From: Candidatus Altimarinota bacterium
GTDB lineage: Bacteria; Patescibacteriota; Gracilibacteria; BD1-5; UBA6164
Direction: 5' to 3'
DNA length: 64,000 bases
NCBI GenBank assembly: GCA_013350285.1
Contig: JAAXWG010000005.1
Span: 1 to 64,000, forward strand
The position numbers and the translations under genes were made by a program. The notes under the pieces are model-generated. The model searched no databases and was not told the DNA's origin. It saw nothing but the letters and a program-made list of their open reading frames with translations. Shown piece by piece: positions 45,114 through 56,633 of the stretch (the first letter of the stretch is position 1; each line of letters starts with the position of its first letter).

Positions 45114-47051
45114 TTATTCTCTCTTTATGAGAGCATATCAATCAACATTAGTATAACTATTATTATTTTCATCTGTTTTTATATATTTTGGATTTTTTAT
45201 ACTGAGATTTGAAAAGAAAAGTTTTATTTTATAGTGGTCTGTTTCAAGCTCATAAATAAGATTTTCCTTTGAAAGAGCATGGCTTCATAATGTATTTATT
45301 TTTTGTAAAATTTGATCTTCTATTACTTTGATAGAAGTTTTTTCTGTTATTTTTCCATTTTCTAAAACCTCAAGAGTTTGAAGCTTAGGAATTATTTTTA
45401 CACGAAGGAGAGAATTATTATTTGTTTCACTTAGATTACTTATAAACTCATAATTACCTAACTCTATAGGGAAAAATGAATCACTTTTAGAGTCTATATA
45501 TACTTCTATAAATTCTTGAGAATCATTTTTAAGTGAAGAAAAATATTCTTGTTGAATTTTTAGTTTTGCTGTTAAGCTACTTACAATTTCCCATTTTGTC
45601 ATTTCTCTATATTCTCTTTTAAGTATTCTTCCTCTTTCGCTTAAATCTGTTGTATTTTTAAATTCATTTATTTTATTTTCTTCAAAGTTTTTTTTATGTT
45701 CAGTTGCAAGAGCATTATATTCTTTGGAAAATAATAATTTTATATTTTTACAATTATCTAAGTCGCAAAGATAAGATATCCCATTATATATTTCTTTTGC
45801 TAAATTTTTATCAATATCAGAACTTTTATTTGGAATAATGATTTCCCCATCTTGTAGAATATGAGCATCAATGAGATTATTTTTTAATCTTGTAAGTTGC
45901 CTTGTTTCTGGAAGCTGATAAACAGACCACGGACCAATAGAGATAATGATAGTAAAAAGAGTCAAAATAAGTGGAATATATCACAAGTATTTTTTCTTAC
46001 TAAAAATATAGTAAAGAGAAATAATCAAAAGCCAGATTCAAAATACAACGACAAAATACCTATTGACGGTAATATCATACTGATAAATTCTTAAGTAAAT
46101 TGCATAAAAAAGCATACATATCTGAGGAACGACAACAAAAGGAAAAATCTTTCTGAAAAATTGTATGTATTTTGTTTTTTCTTCAAAAATATAGGAAAAA
46201 ATATAGGCAAGATATCAAAAAATAGAAAATCCTATCACCATCCAACTGACTTCTCATTTTGGCCATTCTCAAAAATGAAGTAAAACTTTTGCAGAATAAA
46301 GATAAAGAATAATAAAATAAATATAAATAAAGGGAATAGCAATATACTTTACTAAAAATGAGAAAAAAATATTTTCACTGAAATCATTTTTTGAAAAAGT
46401 TTCGCTTGTTGGTAATTTTGATAAGCCAAAAAATGGAGTAATACAAACAAGAGCAATGATCGCCCAATCGGAATATATCTTTTCTAATAAAATTCCTTTC
46501 AAGTCAAAAAGAGTAAAAATGGCTGAAAGAGCTATCATTCAAAGAAAAGAAAGCACTCATCCAAGAATAAATGACAGAAGAAACACCACACTGATTTTAT
46601 AAAAATAGCTATAATATATTGATTGTTCTGCTGTTTTTTTGAGAATATCTTTCAAATAAGGAGCAAAAAGAAGAAAACCAATAATTCCAAAAAGACTCAA
46701 AATAAAAAGAAGAAAATTTTCAAAATCGTTTATATAGTGTGAAAAAGAGAGAAAAAAAAGTCATCAAAAAATAAGAGGAAAAAGTTGAGTCATATATTTC
46801 TTTTTTTGGCTTTGATTGATACTTTCAGAAAAAATAGAGCTTCCTATACTCAAAAAGAAAGTAATAACAAGGCTCATAATTCCTTGAGTAAGGCGATTAT
46901 CAATAAAATCTGACCAATCTCAGTGAATCATAACCAGAAAAACAAGAGCCGTAAAAAGCAAAATTCCGATACTCACAGGAAAGCGAGAAAAGACATTTTT
47001 TACAATTCCTTTGATATTTTCAAGTTTTAAAAAACGAAAAAAGTTTTCCAT
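45114..47051 (-). CDS. Polytopic membrane protein, DUF4153-like
   Basis: 645 residues. Roughly ten to twelve hydrophobic helices fill the first 380, followed by a soluble domain of ~260 residues. The helical part, with KYIAIPFIYIYFIILYLYSA, resembles the DUF4153/DUF4173 family of membrane proteins. The C-terminal part contains GPWSVYQLPETRQLTRLKNN. Function unknown. It stands 26 bases downstream of murC and probably shares its transcript. Confidence 0.7.
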
Positions 47052-47077
47052 ATTTTTAGAAATTAAAGGGTAAAATT

Positions 47078-48403
47078 TTATTGTATCTCATATCTCAGAT
47101 TATCTACATTTCCTGCTCCGAGAAGAAGAATAATACTTGATGCAGGATTTTTTTCGTCGTATGTTTCTATAATTTTGAGAGTATTTTTTATACCATTTCA
47201 AAAAGTGGCTTTTGGACTATCAATAAGCTCAGCAAATTTTTTTCCATCTATTTTTTTCTTATTTTCTTCACTATCTCTAGAAGCATAAATATCAGGAATA
47301 ACGAGGAAATCACAAGCTCAAAAACACATTTTAAAATCATTTAAAAGCTCAAGAGTTCTTGAATATTGGTGTGGCTGAAAAACACAATAAAGTTTTTTGT
47401 CGGTGTATTTTTCTTTTATAGCTTTCGTTGTCAAAAGTATTTCTGTTGGATGGTGTCCATAATCACTCATAAGTATATTTCCATTTTTTGTTTTTTTGAT
47501 TATTTCCATTCTTCTCCACACTCAATTATAATTTTCGAGAGTTTTTATGATATTTTTTTCTTCTTCATCTAAAATTTTTCCTACAACATAAGCGAGTTTT
47601 GCATCAAAAAGAATATGATTTCAAGGAATTTGCATAGAAATTTGTGGAAAAATATATTTTTCTCATTTTATAATAAAATAATTTTCATATACTTCTACAA
47701 AATGAATATCATCTCTCAGAGAAAGAAGAGATTTACAAAAATTATTGTTCATATTTATGAGAGCAAAGCCTTGTGGTCTGATATTTTCTACAAATTTTTT
47801 AAAAGCTTGAACATAGTTATCTATATTTTTATAATAATCAAGATGGTCTGCTTCTATATTGGTAATAACTCAAATAAAAGGCTTATAATTGAGAAATGCT
47901 TCTTTATATTCACAGGATTCAAGTACAAAGTATTTGTCATCTTTTCATGTTTGTCTCACAAAAAAATTTTTTTCATCAAATTCTTTAACTATAGTTCCAA
48001 CAATACTTGAAAAATCTTTATTTGAATTTTTTAGAATAAGACTTACAAGGCTTGTTGTCGTAGATTTTCCGTGAGTTCAAGCAATAGCAATAAGTTTTTT
48101 ATCATCGCTAACAAAGCCAAGAGCCTGAGGATATGATATACAATGAAGTCCTAGAGATTCTGCTTTTTTTCTCTCTCTTTGATTTTTTTGTACAGCTTCT
48201 GAATATATGACAAGCTCAAAATCACTCTGTATTCTTTCTTCATCTTCTCCTATAATTATATTCATCCCTTCTTTTTTCAAATCTTCTATAAGAGGACTTC
48301 CTACTAAATCACTTCCATATATTTGGTATCATAAAGTATTATAATATCTTGCAAGAGCTGATATTCCTATTCATCCAATTCAAATTATATAAATTTTTTT
48401 CAT
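47078..48403 (-). CDS. murC: UDP-N-acetylmuramate--L-alanine ligase MurC
   Basis: 441 residues, close to the usual 460-490. ATP-dependent ligase adding L-Ala to UDP-MurNAc in peptidoglycan synthesis. N-terminal IGIGGIGISALARYY binds the UDP part, then GTHGKSTTTSLVSLIL (ATP loop), VITNIEADHLDYY, GVWRRMEIIKKT, YGHHPTEI and VFQPHQYSRT in the C-terminal domain. Several loop glycines are UGA. Shows that this reduced organism makes its own cell wall, at least in part. Confidence 0.94.
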
Positions 48404-48581
48404 AATAGTCTTATTTTTATAGATTCCTATCTTCATATAAATGGGAAAAAAATATTTTTCTAATATCTTTTTCTCTTATTGTAATCATTCTTTTAGTTCT
48501 TCAAAAGATTTTTTTGTTTTTTTTCGCTTTTTTTTTCTTAAAAAGTTGTTATATTGAATATACTATTTTTTAGTAAAAATT

Positions 48582-49253
48582 ATGGAGATACAACCAAAAT
48601 TAGAATCTTCTTGGCTTCAAGTTCTTGAAAAAGAATTTAAAAAAGAATATTTTCAAATAATAAAAAAAACTCTTGTAGATGATATACAGGCTCATAAAAT
48701 TCTTTATCCTCCTATGCCTCTTATTTTCAATTCCTTTAACATTACTGCTTTTGATGATGTAAAAGTCGTTATACTTGGGCAAGATCCATATCATTGACCC
48801 AATCAAGCTCACGGACTCAGTTTTTCTGTGCAGGACGGAGTTTTGTTTCCTCCGAGTCTTAAAAATATTTTTAAAGAAATAAAAGAGGATATAGGAAAAG
48901 AGATTCCTGCATCTTGAAATCTTGAACGATGGGCGAAAGAGTGAGTGTTGCTTCTTAATGCGATTTTGACAGTGAGAGCTGGGGAACCAGCAAGTCATGC
49001 AAAAATAGGATGGGAACAATTTACGGATGCCGTGATAAAAACGATTTCTGATAAAAAAGAAGGAGTAGTATTTTTACTTTGGGGAAATTTTGCAAAGAGT
49101 AAAAAAACACTTATTGATATAAATAAGCACTTTGTTTTGGAAGCAAGTCATCCTTCCCCACTTGGAGCTCACAAAGGATTTTTTGGGTGCAAACATTTTA
49201 GTAAGACAAATGAAATTTTGAAAAAACTTGGGAAAAAGGAAATAGAGTGGTAA
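48582..49253 (+). CDS. ung: Uracil-DNA glycosylase
   Basis: 223 residues, normal for family 1 UDG. Removes uracil from DNA. Motifs: [11 protein letters not shown] with the catalytic Asp (final Gly is UGA), [38 protein letters not shown], and the substrate loop HPSPLGAH with the catalytic His. Divergent from murC across 178 bases that hold nothing recognisable beyond T-rich sequence. Confidence 0.96.
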
Positions 49254-49283
49254 AATTTTTTATATTTCTTTAAAATTAAAAAT

Positions 49284-49649
49284 ATGGATAAAAAAGTATT
49301 TAATGAATGGTTTATAAAACTTGGGGAAGCTTGGAGTGAGAAAAATCCTCAAAAAATTCGTCCTTTATTTAGTGAAGAGTTAGAATATTTTGAATCAGTC
49401 TTTGAAGATCCTGTGAAAACTTTGGATGGTGTTATGGCTTTATGGGAAGTAGTTCCTTTAAATCAAGACAATGTAAACTATGACTTCAAATTAATTGCGA
49501 CGGATGAAGATATTGCTATTGCAAATTGGGAAGTATCAAGAACACTTCTCAAAACAAATGAAAATCAACACATTGATGGAATCTTTATGATAAAGCTTGA
49601 TGAAAATGGGCAGTGCTATTATTTTAAGCAATGGAGAGCAGTGAAGTAG
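49284..49649 (+). CDS. NTF2/SnoaL-like protein
   Basis: 121 residues with no UGA codon. The pattern FNEWFIKLGEAWSEKNPQKI, then EDPVKTLDGVMALWEVV and FKLIATDEDIAIANWEVSRT, and a final GIFMIKLDENGQCYYFKQW, is that of NTF2-like cone-shaped folds (nuclear transport factor 2/SnoaL). Such proteins bind small molecules or act as isomerases or hydrolases; the substrate is unknown. It follows ung by 30 bases and may share its transcript. Confidence 0.82.
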   Translation: MDKKVFNEWFIKLGEAWSEKNPQKIRPLFSEELEYFESVFEDPVKTLDGVMALWEVVPLNQDNVNYDFKLIATDEDIAIANWEVSRTLLKTNENQHIDGIFMIKLDENGQCYYFKQWRAVK

Positions 49650-49702
49650 GGGGGTATTTATAAAAATTAGAAAATATTTTTTGCAGTTTCTAAATTTGAT
49701 GT

Positions 49703-51775
49703 TTAATCATCGGTAACTCATCCTCAACCAAATCAACCACCTCAACCAGAACTCCAACCACCTCATCCTCAAGCATCTAAACCAGAAGAGAAAGTATTAT
49801 TATTATCATCTTTTTCTTTTCTTTTTCTTTCTTCCTCTTTTCTTCTTTCTTCCTCTTGTTCTTCTCTTTTTCTTTCTTCTTCTTCTTGTTCTTTTTTTAT
49901 AATTAAGGCAAGAGCTTCACCAAGTCACATATATTTTATTATAGTTTCAAAATCATCATCGAATTTTATTAATTGATTTTTAATTTTTGATAAATCTTTT
50001 TTTTGTGAATAATTTGAATCTATCTCAATAATTAACTGATTTAAAATTGATATAGTTCATTGTAAATCAAAATCTTTAAATTCTCTTTTGCCAGTTTTTT
50101 GGATGTAAGCTTCAGCATTTTTCTTATATTCTGGATTAATATTTATTGATTTAAGTTTTTCACTTCTTTGTTTTGTTTCATTTGGAATCGAATTATACCA
50201 ACTTATTTCTCTTTTCATATCTGAAGTCACTTTTTCTATCGAGCCAAAAATATTTTTTGATTGATCATTAAGAGATTGTAATTCTGGAATATCTTTTTGC
50301 TTATAAGCTTCTAAAAATTTCCCATTAAAAGTATCTATATTTTTTTTAAGTTCGTCTAAATCAAAATCTATTTCATTTCAATATATATTTTTATATTGAT
50401 TTACTGTTTCTGAATATGAATTTTTATGGCGAGAAAAATCTTCACTTATACGAGTATTCATTCATTGTATTGAACGATAAAAATCAGGGATATTCTTAAG
50501 AAAAGCTACTACATTAAATAATATACTAATAGCATCATCAAGTTTTTCTGTAAAGATAATTACATCATCATCTTCTGTCTCAATCTTGGGTATAGTTATT
50601 TCTCATATTTTAAAATTTTCTTGTTCTAATTTTACTTTTAATTTTTGAGCTTCTTCAGATAATTTTTTGAAATTAGTAAATTTACTCTCTTTTTTTTCTA
50701 CTTCTTGTTGATAGTTACTCACCCAATTAGGAATATCTCTTTCAATGTTAGATACAGTATTAATATATTTATAATATATATTATTTCATCTTATTGTATT
50801 TCTCCCGTCTATTATATTATCTAAATCTTCTTCGGAATAATTACTCATTTCTTCCAAAGATTTTTCATACTCAAGAATATATTTTTGTATAAACCAATCT
50901 GGATATTTTTGTTTTTCACTTTCTATTCTTGTTTTTAAATAGATAATTTGTTTTTTAATTTTATCTTTTAATTTTTTGTTTTTTAATTTCTTTATTCATT
51001 TATATGATTTATATCATAAGAAACCTACCAATAAGATACCTGCAAGTGTATTTAATGAATCTAATAAATTTGCTTTATCCTTTGCTATTTGTGTTTTATT
51101 ATTTTCTTCTACCTCATTTTTTACTTCTTGAACATTACTTTTCTCTCTGGTAACATTATCTATTTCATCAGTAATATAATTCAATCTTCAATTTACATCT
51201 TTTTTATCATATACTTCCTTTGATTTCCTTACAATTTTTCATGCCTTTAAGTCTGTTAGATATCACTCTACTCAGCTTGCTGTTTCAATTCTATAGAGTG
51301 AAGGTTTCATAGTATGGAGTACAACTATTCCATTATTTGCTCATTCAAGACCAATTTTTCAGTTAGTTCATATATAATTTGCCATTTCTTCAATAGAACC
51401 AAATCAGTATTCTTCAAAACTATTCACTACAACAACGATAATTTGATTATATAATTCTCAATCTATTTTTTTCTTAAGTCTAGATTCTATTGTATTTTTA
51501 GTTTCAGGAGATAATACTCAAACTTCATCTACTACAGGATTATGTTTTATTTTTGAAATTAGAATATCAAGTTTATCTTTGATTTCATTTTTACTTTCTT
51601 GAGATACTCATTCTTTATCTACTACAGATAAACTAGAAGAAATAATTTTTGCAGTCTTATTTTGAGTTCCTTCAGATACAATTCAAAAATTATTATTAGG
51701 AACGGTTTCTTTGTTAGTACAAGCTTGTGCACTTAGTGCTAACATTGTTCAAACTACAAGTCATTTTACTTTCAT
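49703..51775 (-). CDS. TPM-domain protein with coiled region and Gly-rich tail
   Basis: 690 residues. N-terminal secretion signal ending in AQACTN, a possible but atypical lipobox. Then a TPM (TLP18.3/Psb32) fold near residues 75-200: NQIIVVVVNSFEEYGFGSIEE..., GLEGANNGIVVLHT, YRIETASGVEGYL. One membrane helix follows (LAGILLVGFLGYKSY), then a long helical, charged region. The C-terminus is GGGGGWSSGGGGFGGGG, typical of TPM proteins. TPM proteins are linked to membrane-protein quality control or phosphatase activity; the role here is unknown. Confidence 0.8.
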
Positions 51776-51850
51776 AATATTTATTTTAGGGGAAGTAAAT
51801 ATTATTTATAATAAATGTATTTTATTATTTGTCAAAAATATTTTCTAAAA

Positions 51851-52549
51851 TTATCTTCTTCCCATAAAATAGTCCTTTTTTTCTTTGTCTAATTTTTCAA
51901 GTGAATACCTGAGCATCGTTCTTGGCATAATTTTATGATATTTTTCTAAAAAATTGATGAGTATTTTTTCGTCTCTTTTTCATACTTCTCGAAGCATCCA
52001 GCCACAAGCTTTTTGTATCAAATCGTGCTTATCTGCGAGAAGAAGCTCACAAATTTTTATTGTATCATCAAACGAATTTGCTTTTATAAAAGCAAAAGTA
52101 GACATAATAGCAATTCTTTTTATCCAAAGATTTTGAGATTTTACATATTCATAAAGGAGAGAAATATTCCCATTTTTCTTTAAAAAATCTCCTATCACAT
52201 AGGGAACAAAAGTATCTACCAAATCCCAGTTATTTATACTGGAAATATTTTTTAAGCTGAGTTCAAAAAAGTATTTTTTTTCAGTTTTTCATTCTTCATA
52301 ATTGAGGCGAATAATGCAAAGAGCGAGAAATCTTTGTTCGTGAATATTTGATTGAAGGAGTTTTTCTAAATCATCTACTGATAAATCTTTGTATTTTTTT
52401 GCTAATTTTCTTAGAATTGGCACGGTAATTCACAAAAAAATATCTCATTCCCCATATTCTCAGACTCAAGTTTTGAAAAATCTTTGGAGGATTTTTGCTT
52501 TGTTTTTGTCTTGAAAAAATTCAAGTTCATTAATAAGATTTTGAAACAT
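51851..52549 (-). CDS. DNA alkylation repair protein AlkD-like
   Basis: 232 residues, usual length. HEAT-like-repeat DNA glycosylase fold for alkylated bases. The N-terminal part includes FLGITVPILRKLAKKYKDLS, typical for AlkD, then EQRFLALCIIRLNY, NNWDLVDTFVPYVIG (the NWDxVD motif with Trp and Asp lining the DNA site), SQNLWIKRIAIMSTFAFI and IQKACGWMLREVGKRD. Likely repairs alkylated purines. Confidence 0.9.
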
Positions 52550-52572
52550 TTTTTAAGATTAAAAAATTATTT

Positions 52573-53052
52573 TTAAAAAGAAAGTCCCCAGTTTTTTAGA
52601 TCATATTTTTCTTGTTTGAGTACAAAAGAAATTTGTTTTTGGATTTCTTGTATATCATCTTCATTGAGAGCTTCAAAATCTTTGTAAAATCCCGTTGATC
52701 TATCTGGAAGATTGACTGCTTCTTGGTATGCTTGGTACTTTGCATCTTTTGCTCTCCCATAAATATGCATATGAAAAATAGGCTCTTTTCCCGATTTAAA
52801 AGCCCAGTTTCCCATATCTTGATAATTGAGACGAATAATCTTTATTCCACGATTGTTCATTGCTACTTCAAAGGATTCTCCAATAATCATAGTGAGTCGG
52901 ATAAATTCTATAGCAAGAGCAGGACTCATTTCTGTCCTATTTTTTATAGAGACTTTTGGGAGTATTTTTATATGTCCTCCATCGGTTCTTGTGATATGTG
53001 GAGTTTCAAAACTTTCTACCAAAAAATTTTTCGTTTCATAGATATAAGCCAT
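52573..53052 (-). CDS. HIT-like family protein
   Basis: 159 residues without UGA. A DGGHIKILPKV segment resembles the HIT fold start, and FHMHIYGRAKDAKY holds an H-x-H pair (the family's usual form is HxHxH), which would be the nucleotide-binding histidines. The last third is helical. Could hydrolyse dinucleotides or AMP-linked substrates, by family. Lies 18 bases from the acyltransferase stop, so probably co-transcribed with it and alkD. Confidence 0.65.
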   Translation of the reverse strand: MAYIYETKNFLVESFETPHITRTDGGHIKILPKVSIKNRTEMSPALAIEFIRLTMIIGESFEVAMNNRGIKIIRLNYQDMGNWAFKSGKEPIFHMHIYGRAKDAKYQAYQEAVNLPDRSTGFYKDFEALNEDDIQEIQKQISFVLKQEKYDLKNWGLSF

Positions 53053-53070
53053 AAAATACTGATTATTAAA

Positions 53071-54090
53071 TTATTTTTTATATGACATTCATAGAATAAA
53101 AGGGAAAAATTTATTGACTATAAAGATAATCGGAACGAGGAATAATATTGTAAGAAAAAATTGAGTAAATCAAAATAAATAGCTTCTTTCGTATGAGAGA
53201 AGTCAAAAAGAGAGGAAAAAAATATTTTTTTGTATCAGGATTTTTATCCATTCAAAACCGAGAATGATGATAGAATTTTTTCAGAAAAAAGACAAAATCT
53301 TGTTTTCTCAGATAAGTTTTGAAATAATGAGAAATGTGATAAATCAGAGCAAAGCATCGAGCAAAAAGAAGGCATAATTTCCATAATCATTGGTAGAAAT
53401 ATTAGTTGGATTTACAAACAAAATATGGATTCAAAAAACGATTATGAGAAACAAAATATATCTGTAATCTATCTTGTCAGCAAATTTTTTAATCTGCTTT
53501 TTAAAGATATTTCCAAAAGCATAAAAAAGCATTACCATAAGCCCTATTTCAAGTCCCCACGGAAATCTAAAATTTGTAAATTTACTCTCTATATAGACAA
53601 GCAAAGAAATCACGATAACTGAAAAAATCTTCATTTCCTTTGATTGTATCATTTTATTGATAACAAAAAAATAGATACTGGTGACAAATAAAGCAGGAAG
53701 AAACCAAGTTGATACATTTGAAATATTAAATCATCCGGTGTTATTGATATAGCCTCATTTATCGCCGAGATAATCTCCATACAATACTCCGACAAGAAAA
53801 TCTCGTATACTTGTTCAGCTAAATTCTCAAAGAAGTTTGTTTATAGCGAAAAAAATGATATTGAAAAAGAAAAATGGAACAACAAGTCTCAAGAATTTAT
53901 TTTTGAAAAATTTTGTAAAATCAGTGTGTTTATCTTCACTAAACAAAAATCACGACACGATAAAAAACAATGCCACATGAAAAGAAAAAAGGTATTTTGT
54001 CAGAGGATTTCCCAAAGGCAAACCACAATGCCCAAGAACGATGAGCAGTATTCCTATTCATTTCAGGTTATCAATCCGATTTATTCTCAT
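53071..54090 (-). CDS. Membrane acyltransferase 3 (OafA-like)
   Basis: 339 residues, about ten hydrophobic helices. MRINRIDNLKGMGILLIVLG followed by HCGLPLG carries the catalytic His of the acyltransferase-3 family, with FSFHVALFFIVSGFLFS and RFPWGLEIGLMVMLF further on. Family members add acyl groups to surface carbohydrates or lipids; here it could modify the surface polysaccharide made by the operon at 13.6-25.7 kb. Confidence 0.85.
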
Positions 54091-54120
54091 AGGTTAGTTT
54101 TATAGGTTAGAATTAAGAGA

Positions 54121-56040
54121 TTAAGAAAAACTATTAATAAATTTAATATTCTGATAAATTTTTTCTCGTTCATTAATTATTAAGAGTTTTATGTAACCAG
54201 AATGACTTTCAGAATCTTGTCAGTGTAACTCTTGTCAGTTTATACTTATTCATAATAAGAATATAAATTTTTTATTAAAATCAATATTAACCTTATTTGT
54301 TTCTAATGGATTTTTATCTTTGAAAATATATGGTTCCTTTTTTAAGGAATAGAATATTGATATACAATTTGAAAAAAAGGTATAATCTTTTAATTTTACA
54401 TAATTTATAAGTATTAAATTATATAAATCTTTATTATTAAAGTTTAATATTTTTTCTTTATTATCTTCTAATTGTAAAATCAAATTAATATGATTGAGTA
54501 ATTTTTTAATAAATCTGAGATTTTCGCTATTAAATATAGTATCAAATCAATTTAATACAATTTTTACATCTTCGGAAGTAAATTTGCAACCAATAATTTC
54601 TAATATATTTTCAAAATTTCTTAAAAAATATTCTTCTAATTGTTCTTTTGTTGGTTTTATCAAATATTTTTCAATATTTATAATTTTATCAATATAAATT
54701 CATTCAAATCATCTATCTTCTAGTATTTTAGTTATATGTTTCTTATCATACGACACTAAATATATTACATTTTTAAAATCTCATAAATTCTTTACGATAT
54801 TTAGCATCATTATTACTTCTTCTGGTTCACATCTATCTAAATCATCTATTACAATGATTATTTTTTTATCAATAGTTCATAGATATTTGTTTATATTATC
54901 TTTTATTGTATTTAAGTTTTCATCTTTAAATAAAGCATTTAATATTTTAAATTTTCAATCTAAATTTGTTAATAAAGAGAGATATGATTTTATCTCTTTT
55001 GAGAAATAATTATTATCTAAAATCTTTGAAAAATCTGTTAGAAATTTTTCAACTATATTATCTTTTTCATAGTTCCAAGGATTAAATTTATAGAAAATAT
55101 AGTTATTTCTTCAGTCTATAAAATCATCATAAAGTAAGTTTATAATACTACTTTTTCAGCTTCACCATTCTCATACTATTCATATACTATATGATCCTTT
55201 TAATTCCGAAGTATCTATTCAATTTATTATATCATATATATTTTTTACGAAGTTGTGATATCAAAAAATATCTCATCATAAACTTATAGGATCATCATTT
55301 AATGGCTTTATATAATTAGATTGTATATTATTAAATATCTTAGATTCTCTTGAATATTTTTTATAATGTTTAAATTTTGTTATTAATCATTCTTTTATAT
55401 TTTTTGAATTACTAAAATCTTTAGGATTAATTTTGTTATAAATTTTCTTATATGATTTTATGTAATAAGCATTTGTACTTTTTTTCTTATCTGTATTTAA
55501 TAAAATTTTTATTTCACCAAATAATATGAAAATAGTAAAAATTATTGAAAAGAGATTAAATGTTATATTATTATAGTTTGGAGAAAAATATATTATCCCT
55601 ATTAAAATTATAAAATTAGGAAGATTTATTAAATATTTTTGTATAAAATTATATATTTTAAGAAAGTTTTTTATTATTATAAAAGAAAAAATTAGATAGG
55701 ATGTTTTGAACAAAATATCTTTATTATTCAGTATAATTGATTGTATTTCTATAAATATACTTTTATAATCTAAGATAAATTTTAGATAATTTATTTTTAC
55801 TAGAATAAAAAAATAAAATAAAAAAAAGAAAATTATTAAGATTCAATTATATACTTTATTTATGTATAAAAGAAATTTTTTTATGTAAATATTTTCAATT
55901 AATATTCTATATAAAAAATATAAAAGTCTTATTATAAACTCTATTAACCAAGAAATTATAAACTGAATAAACTCTATTATTTTTATTGGTATATTTAATA
56001 TAAATGATAATATTTTAAAAATTATTTTCTTTTTCTCCAT
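54121..56040 (-). CDS. KAP-family P-loop NTPase
   Basis: 639 residues. The first ~210 hold several hydrophobic helices and look membrane-anchored. Then a P-loop: SIGIVGEWGSGKSSIINLLY near residue 290, in which all three Walker A glycines are UGA codons, and IIIVIDDLDRCEPEEVIMML as Walker B, the KAP pattern. The C-terminal region is helical. KAP NTPases are membrane-linked STAND-related ATPases found in bacterial phage-defence and signalling contexts. Alone here, next to a DUF559 nuclease; no partner is confirmed. Confidence 0.85.
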
Positions 56041-56108
56041 AACTGAGAATTTATTAGGAATAAATATTTTTATATATTTTATATAAGTATGTAATTAAAT
56101 CAAAAAAT

Positions 56109-56128
56109 AAAGAGATTTTCATCTCTTT
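56109..56128 (-). terminator. Terminator after the DUF559 gene
   Basis: AAAGAGAT, loop TTTC, ATCTCTTT: an 8-bp stem whose minus-strand exit is T-rich. It separates the DUF559 gene from the KAP gene. Confidence 0.7.
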
Positions 56129-56133
56129 ACAAT

Positions 56134-56517
56134 TTAGTTTATTCAAAGCTCTTTTTCTAACTCTCTACAAACTACATCAAAATTTTCCATGATATCTTTA
56201 TTGGTAAATCGCAAGACTTTTAATCAAAGTCATTCTAAGATTTGAGTTCTTTCCTCATCATAGGCAATTCAAGCTTCATCAAAATGAGTTTCTCAATCTA
56301 CTTCAATTACGATTTTAAGCTTTGGGATATAAAAATCAACTATAAAATTATTAATAGGTCTTTGCCTATAAACTCTAAATTTTGAATTACTTATATTTCT
56401 TAAAAATCAAAACCATATCTTCTTTTCTGGTTCTGTCATATTTTTCCTTAATTCTTTTGTTTTTTCTTTAAGCTTTAAATTATAAGGTAATCTATTATTT
56501 AACTGAATTATATTCAT
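56134..56517 (-). CDS. DUF559 (Vsr-like) endonuclease-domain protein
   Basis: 127 residues, the compact DUF559 form. NLKLKEKTKELRKNMTEPE, KIWFGFLRN, YRQRPINNFIVDFYIP, LKIVIEVDGETHFDE (catalytic Asp/Glu region) and LGLKVLRFTNKDIM follow the family exactly. The fold is related to Vsr/PD-(D/E)XK nucleases. A CGA codon stands at the conserved Arg of VLRF. About 50 bases upstream of it (56570-56623) is a palindromic repeat of the family also found inside the zinc-ribbon gene. Its physiological role is not known. Confidence 0.92.
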
Positions 56518-56569
56518 AATTAAATTTTAGTATTAAAAAGCCTCTTGCTCATTTCTTTACTATTATTAA

Positions 56570-56623
56570 CTCCCTCTGCTCGTTCCTCGCTTTCCCCTTC
56601 AATTGAGGGGGACTAAGGGGTAG
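56570..56623. repeat. CCCCTTCAATTGAGGGG palindromic element, intergenic copy C
   Basis: CTCCCTCTGC start, CCCCTTCAATTGAGGGGG core, GGGGTAG end, in the 116-base gap between the DUF559 gene and lepA. Same family as 4649-4707. Confidence 0.8.
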
Positions 56624-56633
56624 CTAAAAAATC

